Source: Bilabrum cf. latius (Eukaryota; Bigyra: Bicosoecida; Bigyra; Bicosoecida). From it: a DNA stretch of 64,000 bases. Position 1 is the first letter of the stretch, and each line of letters begins with the position of its first letter. Positions 19,347-27,759 of this stretch are shown here, piece by piece. The notes below the pieces were generated by a model. That model saw only the letters and a list, made by a program, of their open reading frames with translations, searched no databases and was not told where the DNA came from. Made by a program: the position numbers and the translations under genes. The DNA lies in assembly GCA_965178125.1 (NCBI GenBank), contig CBCXTV010000001.1, positions 124,001-188,000 of the forward strand, read 5' to 3'.

Positions 19347-21857
19347 ATGACATGTCTGCTGATCTGCAGGGAAGAGTCCCGCTTCGAGGAGTGGCGACAA
19401 AAAAAAGGGGCGCGAGAACTCCACGAGCACATGGGAGCGGTCCTTCGGCTCCCCAATCCAGTGTTTCCGCAGACCGACAGGGACCCAGATGGACGCGACA
19501 TCGTCAAAGACCAGGCCCTCTTGGATATCTTCTCCGGCAAGATAACGGACTGGAGCAAATACAATCCGGCCACTGTTGGGGCGATCCAATCCCATCGAAA
19601 CGCATGGCTGTGGGCTGAGAACCACACGCCGACGGAATGGCTCATGGTTGTCGAAGATGATATCGAACCTCGCGAAGCATGCGTGGATCGGCTACTCGTA
19701 GTTCTTCACGCCATCGCGAAAAACCCCAAGGTGACGCAGATGGCCATGTTAGCGGGGTCAGAAGCACCGAGAATGGTCACCCTCCAGCGCGAAAACTCCA
19801 CCTCCATCCACAATTGCGAGCGCCTCTTGGACGTGCGGACCTATCCGGCGCACTGGGTAGACAACACATTTGTGGTCCCCTACCACGTCGGCATGGGCCT
19901 AAAGTGGTATCTCATCAGCCCGGAGGGGAGGAAGGCGCTCCTGAAGATGCGGATCCCGAACCGAAGCTTCGAACGCTGCGTCTGGCGCCGCCTCTTCGAC
20001 ACGTTCCAAGGGCCGGTATGGAAGTGGGGAGATTGCCTCCGCATGACATCTGTGCTGGCAGCCAGCCCGGTCCTCGCATCGACTCCCGAGAGCATGGACA
20101 CGGAGTGGGGGGGCTCGGGACGACGAAGTGCGGATGCAGGGCACAGTATGAAACCGTACATAATGGTCGACCCGAGTGACGACTGGACTCTTGGCGAGCG
20201 ATTAAACACATTGTCCGTCGTGATGTCCGTGTGCGCGGCCCTGAGTTGGGGGGTTGTCCTCGTCTGGGAAAAAACAGAGCGCGTGCCCATCTCCTACGAA
20301 GACTTGTGCGGTGTTCACGAGCACGCCGGCGAAACCAACACGTTCGTCCACCTCCTCCAGGACAAACGCGGCGGGTCGTATTCGTACTTCCTGAGGTACG
20401 GAGACATCCGCATCCACGTGGTGCAGCCGATGATGTGCATCCCCACCCTCGACAGAATGCTCGACATGGTAGCCCTGAAGAGGCCCAAGATGAACACCCT
20501 GCCTCCCTTGAAATGGCAGACCGCTCGATGGATCCAAGTCAAGCAGAAGTGGATCGATAAACTCCACACGGAGATGCCGGGGGCCGAGCTGCCCTCATGG
20601 CTGGAGTGGCCACCCTCAACCCACGCGCTTGTCCTCTGCGACGACAGGGACTTGGCGGCGCACTGCCTCGAGGGGAGATGCCAAAAGGAGCAGCAGGAGT
20701 GGATGAACGACGGGAAGGACAACAGCATCCAGCACTACATCCTTGAGGCAAAGCAAGCGCTGCAGAACGAGTTGGAAGACATCCTAAAGGGGGACAGCAG
20801 CTCACGCCTCGTCGTGATCCGCATGACAACCAAACTGCTGGGACAGGTCTGGGTGGACATGATGAAGCACCTCACGAAGCAGTTCGGGAAGCGCATCATA
20901 ACGCCAACGTTCCTCCTCCCGAAAATGATCCCCAAAAGGAGGCACGACGAAAAGAACCCGAGTGATGATTGGATTACTTGGGGAGCATCCTTGGCGAAAA
21001 CCGTGGGCCTCCTCACGCTCATACCTCCGATGCAAGTGCACTATCCCATCATGAGCTGGACCGTGGCCTGGAACCACTTCATGTTTAAGGGCAGGACTGC
21101 CACGGACACCGTGATCCCAGACGTCATCCGAACTCTGTACGCTCCGCACAAGAGCAACAGGAAGCAGCTCCTCAAGAACGGCCCGCTGTGCCAGACGAGG
21201 CGCGCCGTGCTGGACTCGCCCGCACTGCGGGACATTGCGAACAACTACTCAAGGGCCAAGGACAAGACCTATAACCTCTTGAGTTATTCCAAATGGTTTG
21301 CCGAAGAAGCCATGTGGCACATGATCAAGTACGCGGAAAGCACGCAGTGCATCGTCGACCCGTTCGTGAGCCGCCAGTGCCAAAAGGTCTTCGAGCACAT
21401 CCCCTCGGACGACATCGGCCATGCGGACGCCCGGCTCCGGTACAACCTTCAGGATGCCGACGACCGAGGTTACCGCTTCAACGCGGGGCATCTCTACACC
21501 GCGGTGCAGGGCATCAAAACGGTGAACATCGCATACAACAAGTGGCTCACCGAGCAGGCACAGAGTCATTCCGAATGGAGCTGGGGCAAAACGTTCATCA
21601 AGCTTGTGATCAACCAGTGGCGGCAGCAGCAGGGCAGTGAGCCGTATGACGTGGACGAGGAGGACTACGTGAGCCTTCCGCGGACCTTCCACGGGAATTC
21701 GTTGAAGCTCGCGAGGAGCGTAAGCCTCCAGGACACGAGATCCTGCTCCAGATCGTCCTCATCCTATTCCAGGTCGCCCTCCACCAACAGGACTGAGGCA
21801 CAGCCTTCGAAGAGAGCGCGCCTGACCCCGGCACCCGGCGTAAAGCACGAGCCCTGA
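19347..21857 (+). CDS. Gene F, GT25-like glycosyltransferase with a second GT-like domain
   Basis: Predicted 836 aa; the frame is open to 19125, but the ATG at 19347 begins directly before the first predicted strand (TCLLICREE). Residues about 1-215 match the plan of glycosyltransferase family 25: ATVGAIQSHRNAW (H83), then LMVVEDDIEP with the metal/nucleotide-sugar acidic triad E103-D104-D105, then GMGLKWYLISPEGRKALL (about 183-199). Residues about 277-322 (DDWTLGERLNTLSVVMSV...VLVWEK...SYEDL) resemble the opening of nucleotide-sugar transferases of the fucosyltransferase-like fold (GLGNRLR...VVW...F.DLF); this is weaker. The last about 48 residues are Arg/Ser-rich with KRARL, a possible nuclear signal. 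No signal peptide is evident. It would transfer sugar to an unknown acceptor. It is unusual cargo beside a Rep gene. Confidence 0.72.
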   Translation: MTCLLICREESRFEEWRQKKGARELHEHMGAVLRLPNPVFPQTDRDPDGRDIVKDQALLDIFSGKITDWSKYNPATVGAIQSHRNAWLWAENHTPTEWLMVVEDDIEPREACVDRLLVVLHAIAKNPKVTQMAMLAGSEAPRMVTLQRENSTSIHNCERLLDVRTYPAHWVDNTFVVPYHVGMGLKWYLISPEGRKALLKMRIPNRSFERCVWRRLFDTFQGPVWKWGDCLRMTSVLAASPVLASTPESMDTEWGGSGRRSADAGHSMKPYIMVDPSDDWTLGERLNTLSVVMSVCAALSWGVVLVWEKTERVPISYEDLCGVHEHAGETNTFVHLLQDKRGGSYSYFLRYGDIRIHVVQPMMCIPTLDRMLDMVALKRPKMNTLPPLKWQTARWIQVKQKWIDKLHTEMPGAELPSWLEWPPSTHALVLCDDRDLAAHCLEGRCQKEQQEWMNDGKDNSIQHYILEAKQALQNELEDILKGDSSSRLVVIRMTTKLLGQVWVDMMKHLTKQFGKRIITPTFLLPKMIPKRRHDEKNPSDDWITWGASLAKTVGLLTLIPPMQVHYPIMSWTVAWNHFMFKGRTATDTVIPDVIRTLYAPHKSNRKQLLKNGPLCQTRRAVLDSPALRDIANNYSRAKDKTYNLLSYSKWFAEEAMWHMIKYAESTQCIVDPFVSRQCQKVFEHIPSDDIGHADARLRYNLQDADDRGYRFNAGHLYTAVQGIKTVNIAYNKWLTEQAQSHSEWSWGKTFIKLVINQWRQQQGSEPYDVDEEDYVSLPRTFHGNSLKLARSVSLQDTRSCSRSSSSYSRSPSTNRTEAQPSKRARLTPAPGVKHEP

Positions 21858-22731
21858 CGACGAAATGCCGCAGAACAGCGCGTTGCGGGGAGACAAAGCT
21901 CCGCGGGCAACAGCAGAAGGCCGCCGAGCGCCGGAGTTGGAGGGTCACATAGTTCCATCGGTCCCATTCTCTCCGGAAGTCGCATAGCACGTAGAGATCC
22001 GCATGCTCTCGGTGCATGAACGCTGGCAGCACGCAGTGCCAAAGTCGCAAAGCGCTTCAGAGTCACAAGTCCAGAAGTTCTTCTGCCAATGTGTGTCCTC
22101 TTCCCGCTCATGTGTGCATCCTCGGAGGAAGTCTGGAGATGACAGGACCCAGCACGCAGCACATCAGAAGTCCTTTTTTAAAGCGGCATCGTCAGACAAA
22201 AATCTGGAACGCCCTTCCGCAAAAAAGAGTGCTGCCCACAGAAAAAAGGGAAACACCTGAGGCCCCAGAAGCCAAAGGGAGGACCGCGAAGGACGCAGTT
22301 TCGAGGTCACACTTTCCGGGACCAGTTTTGAGCCCAAAAAGGGGTACACAAGAGGAAAACACGATGCGGGAGGCTTGAAATTGTCACCGAAAACGGGCCC
22401 AAAATTGGGACCCCTTTTTCGCAAATTTCGCAGCATCCAGACGACCCAGAAAGGCTTTCCCAGGCGCCGCCTCGAAGCTCACCTTCTCGCATGCAACCAT
22501 GACGCAGCCCCACCTCCTCATGCAGACGCGTCTGAGAGACCCCGCAGTGGAACTTCTCCCATTCTGCGCAGGAAGCACTTCAGTCTACAAGGACCCGCGC
22601 ACTTCTTACCGCACCACCTCCATGTGAAAGCACTTCTCGCGGAGTTTTTTTCGGGCCCAGGAATACAGCAACTGCCAGAAGCTTCGCACAGAAAAGCAGC
22701 CCACTCAGGAAGCAAACTCACTGCACACCCC
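21858..22731. other. Spacer between F and G
   Basis: No gene is supported. The G frame is open upstream to 22375, but its translation there (His/Pro/Lys-rich, with no pattern) does not look coding, so it is treated as leader. Position 22579 in this leader differs between copies 1 and 2. Confidence 0.45.
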
Positions 22732-23202
22732 ATGGCGAGCGACGCAGAACCGGAGGACGCAATGCGGCTCGACTCCCCTAGAGATGCGGATGCAGCGGCG
22801 CCACCCGAAGCGACGGAGGCAGGATCACAGAAACCAGATCATGCGCAGCAGTTCTTCGAGGAGCCCTGCCCGAAAGACGGACACATGGAAGCGCTAGAGA
22901 AGACCGCCAAGACGGACGAACCTGGCGACACACCCTTGTTCGTCGACAAGTGGACGGCAGCGATCACACGCCTTACCGAGGAGCGCAAGGCTCTCAAGCT
23001 CGAGCAGCGGGCTAAAACGAAGGCCATCCGCAAAACCATCCGGCAGAAAAGGCGCACCATGAAGAACGCCAAAAAACTCACAGACGACGAGCTCGCCCAA
23101 ATCGTGCTAGACAGGAAGATCTTGCAGTTGGTGCAAAAAGAAGAGATCGCAGCACGCAGCTCCGCCAACTCCTCAACGAGCCAGGCGAAGTCGACCTTGT
23201 GA
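22732..23202 (+). CDS. Gene G, small basic coiled-coil protein
   Basis: Predicted 156 aa from the ATG at 22732; a longer start at 22375 would give 275 aa. Residues 1-60 are acidic and Ala/Pro-rich. Residues about 72-140 are strongly helical and charged: an Arg/Lys-rich stretch (ERKALKLEQRAKTKAIRKTIRQKRR) then DDELAQIVLDRKILQLVQKEE, consistent with a coiled coil able to bind nucleic acid. The tail is Ser-rich. No named family is recognised. It is the last gene before the origin-like region and Rep. Copies 1 and 2 differ by two amino acids here (residue 55 Leu/Pro, residue 69 Leu/Met). Confidence 0.55.
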   Translation: MASDAEPEDAMRLDSPRDADAAAPPEATEAGSQKPDHAQQFFEEPCPKDGHMEALEKTAKTDEPGDTPLFVDKWTAAITRLTEERKALKLEQRAKTKAIRKTIRQKRRTMKNAKKLTDDELAQIVLDRKILQLVQKEEIAARSSANSSTSQAKSTL

Positions 23203-23564
23203 GAAGCGCTTCCCGTGTTCAGAGAACCGAGGATTACAGATAGACCCCGCGTCACAGAAGCCATCGCAAGAGGGCAGAGCGTCAAGTACAGCGCAGTCTT
23301 GACGGACACAGATAGCCCGAGCAGCACAAAGCAGCGGATGCGGCTGCCCAGCGGAGTCGCGCACTCGGACAGCATACACGGGACGTGCTGGCAGAAATCA
23401 CTCAGTCCGCGAGCACCGTCGTCAAGAGCACGGGAGGGGCAGACTCGACATGCACAACTTTGAAAAACGGGAGGGCACGAAAGGAAGACAAATTTGGCAT
23501 TAATCCTTGATTACCCCCGCCCCCCCGTAGAATCAGAGCGAGGAGATATGCTCGGAAGGTCCGG

Positions 23565-23870
23565 GGGGCAGTCGCAGAAAAGTGCACGCGAAAATAAGAG
23601 GAAAGGAGACCCCCCAAACCCACGTAGTGCGACCCTCGGGGGTACCCTCTAAGGTACTAAGAATCCTTCCCCCGAAAATCGCACTACATCGGTCCCTGGC
23701 GTCGGGGAAAGCGGAAAAAAGGGGAGCACTACCGTGAAAAAATCCTGCATTTTACAGGAAAATCGGAGCACTACGTGTCAAAAACTGGGGGTTTTTGAGG
23801 TTTTTTTTCCAGAAAAACGGCATTTTTTTATGTAAAAACCGCGCGAAACGAGCACTACCGAGCACTACAT
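23565..23870. promoter_or_regulatory. Candidate Rep-dependent replication origin (iterons and stem-loop)
   Basis: The heptamer GCACTAC occurs five times in direct orientation (23681, 23726, 23768, 23852, 23862), four of them as GAGCACTAC, and once inverted as GTAGTGC at 23624. The inverted and first direct copies form a stem: GTAGTGCGA 23624-23632 with TCGCACTAC 23679-23687. Nested inside are CGGGGG (23637-23642) with CCCCCG (23669-23674), and TACC with GGTA. A T-rich, A-rich stretch follows (about 23785-23840). Iterated Rep-binding sites, a stem-loop and an easily melted stretch next to the rep gene are what CRESS/HUH replicons use. No canonical CRESS nonanucleotide is seen. Confidence 0.6.
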
Positions 23871-24376
23871 CGCCTCCTCCAGTCGTGTTTCGCATTTTTT
23901 TCGCTGGCCGAAAATGTCTCCGAAGGCGCTGCCTCGAGGGGGGGTTCCGATGGCTGATTTTGGGCGTTCTGTTGTCGATTTCGCGTGCATTTCAGGTTGT
24001 CGGCGAGGCCTTTTTGGCGTATGTCGCAGTTCGGATGCCCTCGAACGTCGTGTCTCATGTGGTATTCGCCGGTTTCTATGTTGGAGAAGGCGGTCGGTCG
24101 ATCATCCTCTCTGGCAGGCTCCGAAGTGCGTTTGTGATCGTGCTAATTGCAACGCCATGCTTTCCTTCGTTGGCTTCGAGAATCCTTCCCTCGGAAGCGG
24201 TAGTACCTCGCCCAGGGCGGCACGAGCTGCAGACTCAGCTGCCTCGGTGCTCATGTGTGTCCCGTGTCAGCAGTTTCGGTGTTACGAACAGCAAGGATTC
24301 TGGGCATTGCGTGTCGGAGGCAAGTGTTCTATCTTGAGGCATTCCGCGATTCGTCGAAGGATTATTTGCGCAAATA
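23871..24376. other. Leader of the Rep gene
   Basis: A frame from 23914 runs through this leader and into the Rep gene in another phase. Its translation has several Cys clusters (CVCDRANC, CVPCQQFRC), so a small upstream or overlapping protein cannot be excluded, but I see no domain. The stretch ends in the 18-bp palindrome at the Rep start codon. Confidence 0.35.
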
Positions 24377-24378
24377 AT
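24361..24378. promoter_or_regulatory. Perfect 18-bp palindrome over the Rep start codon
   Basis: ATTATTTGCGCAAATAAT is perfectly self-complementary, and its last two bases are the first two of the Rep ATG (24377). It is AT-rich in a GC-rich setting. The position suits an operator for self-regulation or an RNA hairpin affecting initiation; both are inference. Confidence 0.6.
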
Positions 24379-26662
24379 GTCGGCTCCGTTCAAGGGCGAA
24401 ACGATGAGTTTGTCTGTTGCCGAGTCGCTGAAGTCCCGAGTCGCATCCTGCTCCTGGGATCCCGCGTGGGTTTCCGCGAGCTGCGTGCCGTGCGATGGCC
24501 TCCCCACAAGCCAGGAGTCAGAAGCGTCCACGACGGCGACCTCTGCTTTGTTAGGGGTGTCCGAGGCGTCCCCAACGTGCTCGTGTGGCCTCGGTGTCTC
24601 CAATTCGGTGGCTGCAGCGCGCGCGGCCGCTGTCCCGAGTTTTGGCTTTGACGATGCGGAGAACGACTTCGACGCCAGTCTCGACATGATTGAGGCCTCA
24701 TGCGAGGTCGCATGCGAGGCAGAATGCGAGGGCGATCCGGGAGCCTGCTTGTTGTCCCACGGCAAGTCGAGCGGTCAGTGGCAGATCGGCGTAGTGGGTG
24801 AACGAGTCCTTTATGAGGGCCTCAGCGTTGAGGGCGACATTCCTGGCCGCGTTGCTGCCTCCGAAGCGCTCGCCGCGGGTGTCATCAATTTGGAACCCCC
24901 GTCAGAGGAAGTACTTTTGCCGGTGCAGCTTCTGCGGAGTAGTCAAGGTTACCGTGGGGTTCTGCCCATCGAGGATTCTGCGCCCGATGCGAGGGGGCGA
25001 CCGCAGATGCTCATGCTCCCCGATTTCGTGCCCCGCGTGAAGAGGCGGCGTCTTCGGCAGAAGTGCGACCCTGCTGAGGGCGATGCAGCACCGAGTCTTG
25101 CGGCTCATCTCGGACCTCCGCCCGCGGCTCGTGCCGCGGCCGGAGCGTCTGGGCCGCAGCGCTCGACTGGAAGGCCTTCGACTCGTCCTATTGATAGTGT
25201 CATCTATCGTCTCCTGCGGGTTTTCCCTGACGATTTCAAGTTGGCGTTTCCGGCGTCGGTGTCACACCAGCGGAAGCGGTGCCTCATCAGGGAGGCGCTT
25301 CGCAATGTACCCGGTGACCGCATGTGCATCTTGAAAGACTGGGCTGCGGGGGCGGAGGACACTCCTTGCCAGCTTCGTTTCGAGGAGCTCTTCCCGGAGC
25401 TTGCGCGGCAGCGGGACGAAGTTGTGAGGAATCCGGGATCGCACTCAGTGCCCGTGGGCGAGATTGTGCCTGCGTCCGACAAGAACACGAGGCGGGGAAG
25501 GGCCGTGATGCTTACCTTTCACGGTCGCTGGGGTGTCGAAAAGGAGCCTGTGCGCGACATCATGTCGGCATCCGTGGCAAGGGGCGTCCTGAGGCGATTG
25601 GTTCTCGCGTCTCCGTTCTATGTGGAGCTTTGGGCCACCTTCAAGGCATGGGCGCAGGACATCGCGCGGCGGATGATGTGGCCTCAGCTGTCCATGAAAA
25701 TGGAGCTCTCCCTGCACCGCAAGCACGCCGCAAACTTGGTGCACTTCCACGTATGCATGACGGATTCCGAGAAGTCGCATCGTTGTCGCGTGGCGGAGGA
25801 TTTCATGTGGGCCGGCAGCAGGCCGAATGTCGTCTACGGCTCCGGGCGGTCAGCGAAGGCGCAGGAACGTGGCGCGTCGGAGTTACACTATTATTGTCAA
25901 GCTCCCAAAGTCGGTGCGCTGCTTTGCGCCACGAACTACCGAGCCGGACGCGATTTCGTCGTCAATGGTAAGTTCGTGCACGCGTTGTTCGCACGCTTCA
26001 AAATGGATCCGGACGTCGCGAGAAGGGAACTCGTGGCGTATCGGTGTCGGGACGCCGAGAACTTAGTGCGCGCCATCGACTTCCACATACAGAATACCGC
26101 GGAGAGGAGAGAGGTGTGCGCGCAGGCCGCGGTGCACGTAGTGACGAAGCTCCGCCCCTTTAAGGTGGTGCCCGAAGTCGAGAAGTGGCGCGAGAGCTAT
26201 CGTCAGGAGTGGTTCGCGCACATGCGCTTCAAGTTCCTTGTCTTGGTGGGGGACTCCCGGTTCGGGAAGACAGTGTACGCGCGGAATCTCTTCGGGAGCG
26301 AAAGGACTCTTGTTGTGAACTGTCAGGGCAGTGTGGAACCTCCGCTCCGTGGCTTCGATCGAAGTCGGCATGTGGCCATTGTGTTCGACGAGGCAAATGC
26401 CCTGTGGGTCGTCAACAACAAACAGGTCTTTCAGGCTGGCCTTGACCCCTCCCTGCTCGGCCAGAGCAAGACGAACAGCCTCGCATACTCTGTGTGGCTC
26501 CACGGTATCGCCCTGATCATCTGCACGAATTCGTGGGGCTCTGACGTGACGGAGTCGGCGGACCGCGATTGGCTTGACAACAACTGCACGAAAGTGGAGG
26601 TGAAAGATCGGCTCTACTTCGACGAGGACTTGTTGTCTCTCACGGATGTGCAGAAGAGCTGA
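24377..26662 (+). CDS. rep: Gene H, Rep protein: HUH-type endonuclease plus superfamily 3 helicase
   Basis: Predicted 761 aa. Residues 1-370 are a long N-terminal extension with no recognised domain. The HUH-type nicking domain follows: motif I around VMLTF (377-381), motif II HFH (H456, H458), and motif III YYC...K (candidate tyrosines Y505/Y506, K511). The superfamily 3 helicase part has Walker A GDSRFGKT (625-632), Walker B IVFDE (D671, E672) and motif C ending in N718 (LIICTN). This order (nickase then S3H helicase) defines CRESS-DNA-type Rep proteins, which start rolling-circle replication by cutting a stem-loop origin. All key residues are present, so it may be active. It is about twice the usual length of viral Reps because of the extension. 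The iteron/stem-loop region lies 500 bases upstream. Confidence 0.85.
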   Translation: MSAPFKGETMSLSVAESLKSRVASCSWDPAWVSASCVPCDGLPTSQESEASTTATSALLGVSEASPTCSCGLGVSNSVAAARAAAVPSFGFDDAENDFDASLDMIEASCEVACEAECEGDPGACLLSHGKSSGQWQIGVVGERVLYEGLSVEGDIPGRVAASEALAAGVINLEPPSEEVLLPVQLLRSSQGYRGVLPIEDSAPDARGRPQMLMLPDFVPRVKRRRLRQKCDPAEGDAAPSLAAHLGPPPAARAAAGASGPQRSTGRPSTRPIDSVIYRLLRVFPDDFKLAFPASVSHQRKRCLIREALRNVPGDRMCILKDWAAGAEDTPCQLRFEELFPELARQRDEVVRNPGSHSVPVGEIVPASDKNTRRGRAVMLTFHGRWGVEKEPVRDIMSASVARGVLRRLVLASPFYVELWATFKAWAQDIARRMMWPQLSMKMELSLHRKHAANLVHFHVCMTDSEKSHRCRVAEDFMWAGSRPNVVYGSGRSAKAQERGASELHYYCQAPKVGALLCATNYRAGRDFVVNGKFVHALFARFKMDPDVARRELVAYRCRDAENLVRAIDFHIQNTAERREVCAQAAVHVVTKLRPFKVVPEVEKWRESYRQEWFAHMRFKFLVLVGDSRFGKTVYARNLFGSERTLVVNCQGSVEPPLRGFDRSRHVAIVFDEANALWVVNNKQVFQAGLDPSLLGQSKTNSLAYSVWLHGIALIICTNSWGSDVTESADRDWLDNNCTKVEVKDRLYFDEDLLSLTDVQKS

Positions 26663-27066
26663 CGCCGGCCGCTGAGGTTTTCAGTCCGGTTCACACGAGC
26701 GCCGGAGCCGCAGCGGCAGCCGCTTCGGTGCTCCTGAAGGTCTAATGTCCTCAATGCGTTTCGTGTGCAAAAAGGATGTGGTTTCTACATGGGGGCATTC
26801 CGCAAGTTTCATGTGGTCCGTCGCGTTCGTCCGGGGGAGTGCTTGCCTAGTATTGGGAGCTTGCCTGACACACACACACGTGGCACCCAGCCTGATGGGT
26901 TGCAAGTGTGTGTGTGTCTCCGCAGTGCCGCGGTTGGGACCCGGCGGGTCGTTTGCTTTTACGTCGCCGCGTCGCGCGCCGACGAGACATTTCTTGGTCT
27001 CAGAAGCCTCTGCTTCCGGTAGGCGCGCCGTGTACACTCGCGGGCCGAAGGTGGGTGCGTTGCTTG
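26663..27066. other. Spacer between Rep and gene A
   Basis: This stretch holds the GT/CA hairpin at 26867-26918 and otherwise no recognised feature. The frame of A is open upstream to 26908, but the Arg-rich translation there does not look coding. Confidence 0.45.
26867..26918. other. Compound GT/CA hairpin
   Basis: GACACACACACAC (26867-26879) is perfectly complementary to GTGTGTGTGTGTC (26906-26918). The 26-base loop contains a second small hairpin (ACCCA...TGGGT). The right arm is followed by TCCGCAG, which resembles a 3' splice site. It could be an RNA structure between H and A, a Z-DNA-prone element, or part of an intron end. Confidence 0.75.
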
Positions 27067-27759
27067 ATGGCCTACGTCGGTATCGCCGATGCACCGTATG
27101 TGCCCGTGGTTGCCGCGTCGACCTCCGAGCACGCCCCGGAGGGCGAGGTGGAGATGATGCTTGCGCCTCTTGCCGGAGATGTCGGTTTCAAGCGGCCTCG
27201 CGTGTTTCCTCCCGGTTCGCGACTTCTTCCTAAGTCGCCGGCCCATCCGGCGGTGCTCATAACAGCGCTCGGCAGTGAGGCACCCCAGGACACACAGTGC
27301 GTCGTTTGGTCGGACTCTAAGGCTTTCGACCTCGCGGAGTTTGTATGCTCTTCCTGCGGCTGCAATCGTGTCATGGCGGACCTGAATCATCGTATGCGTG
27401 ATCGTCTCGTACGTCGCGTGCAGCGCACGCTTTATGCCGATGATTCTCCGTGCGGCAGGGGTGCGATTTCGTGTCGTGCTTGTCGCGAGAAGGCGCGCGA
27501 CGCGGCGCCGAAGACGTCGATTATGAACGCGGCGAACAAGAAGAAGATCTCGGGAACTCTTCGCATGCAGTTGGATCTCATTGTAGAGACCGGGGAGCGG
27601 AAGGGTCAGCGTTGTACTGCGGAGAAAATTCTGACATTGGGAACGATGAAGCAGCACAGGGTTTTCGAGAGGGACCTTTACGATGAGGCATGGCGCGGGC
27701 TTGTTCGTCTGTCTGGACGCGAGGCTTGGAGCGATGACGACTCGTGGTCTCCGCGTTGA
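27067..27759 (+). CDS. Gene A, zinc-ribbon-like protein (complete)
   Basis: Predicted 230 aa. I chose the ATG at 27067 because the translation becomes ordinary from there (AYVGIADAPYVPVV); the frame is open to 26908. The N-terminal 90 residues are mixed. C94/C97 (with C99) and C136/C139 (with C129) form a probable zinc ribbon separated by a basic helix with repeated Arg. The C-terminal part is Lys/Arg-rich then acidic, with several Trp. It follows Rep by 404 bases on the same strand. In design it belongs with B and E: CxxC pairs spaced 20 to 40 residues apart with aromatic and basic linkers. The function is unknown; nucleic-acid binding is a reasonable guess. Confidence 0.65.
   Translation: MAYVGIADAPYVPVVAASTSEHAPEGEVEMMLAPLAGDVGFKRPRVFPPGSRLLPKSPAHPAVLITALGSEAPQDTQCVVWSDSKAFDLAEFVCSSCGCNRVMADLNHRMRDRLVRRVQRTLYADDSPCGRGAISCRACREKARDAAPKTSIMNAANKKKISGTLRMQLDLIVETGERKGQRCTAEKILTLGTMKQHRVFERDLYDEAWRGLVRLSGREAWSDDDSWSPR

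Larger units (their letters stand above)
1..27195. repeat. 27,195-bp tandem unit, copy 1
   Basis: The sequence from base 1 recurs at base 27196 and again at 54391. The period is exact: stop codons of the same genes fall at 564/27759/54954, 6490/33685/60880 and 26662/53857. The unit boundary is arbitrary because the array enters and leaves the window. Differences from copy 2 seen by eye are at 1077, 1704, 1855, 1856, 2108, 3258, 4648, 8788, 10353, 12587, 19789, 22579, 22895 and 22936, about 99.95% identity. A few more may have been missed. Confidence 0.97.

Noticed and set aside
23914-24651. 245-codon Cys-containing frame leading into Rep
   Set aside because: It overlaps the Rep N-terminus in another phase and shows no regular Cys spacing; mentioned under the Rep leader, not called as a gene.
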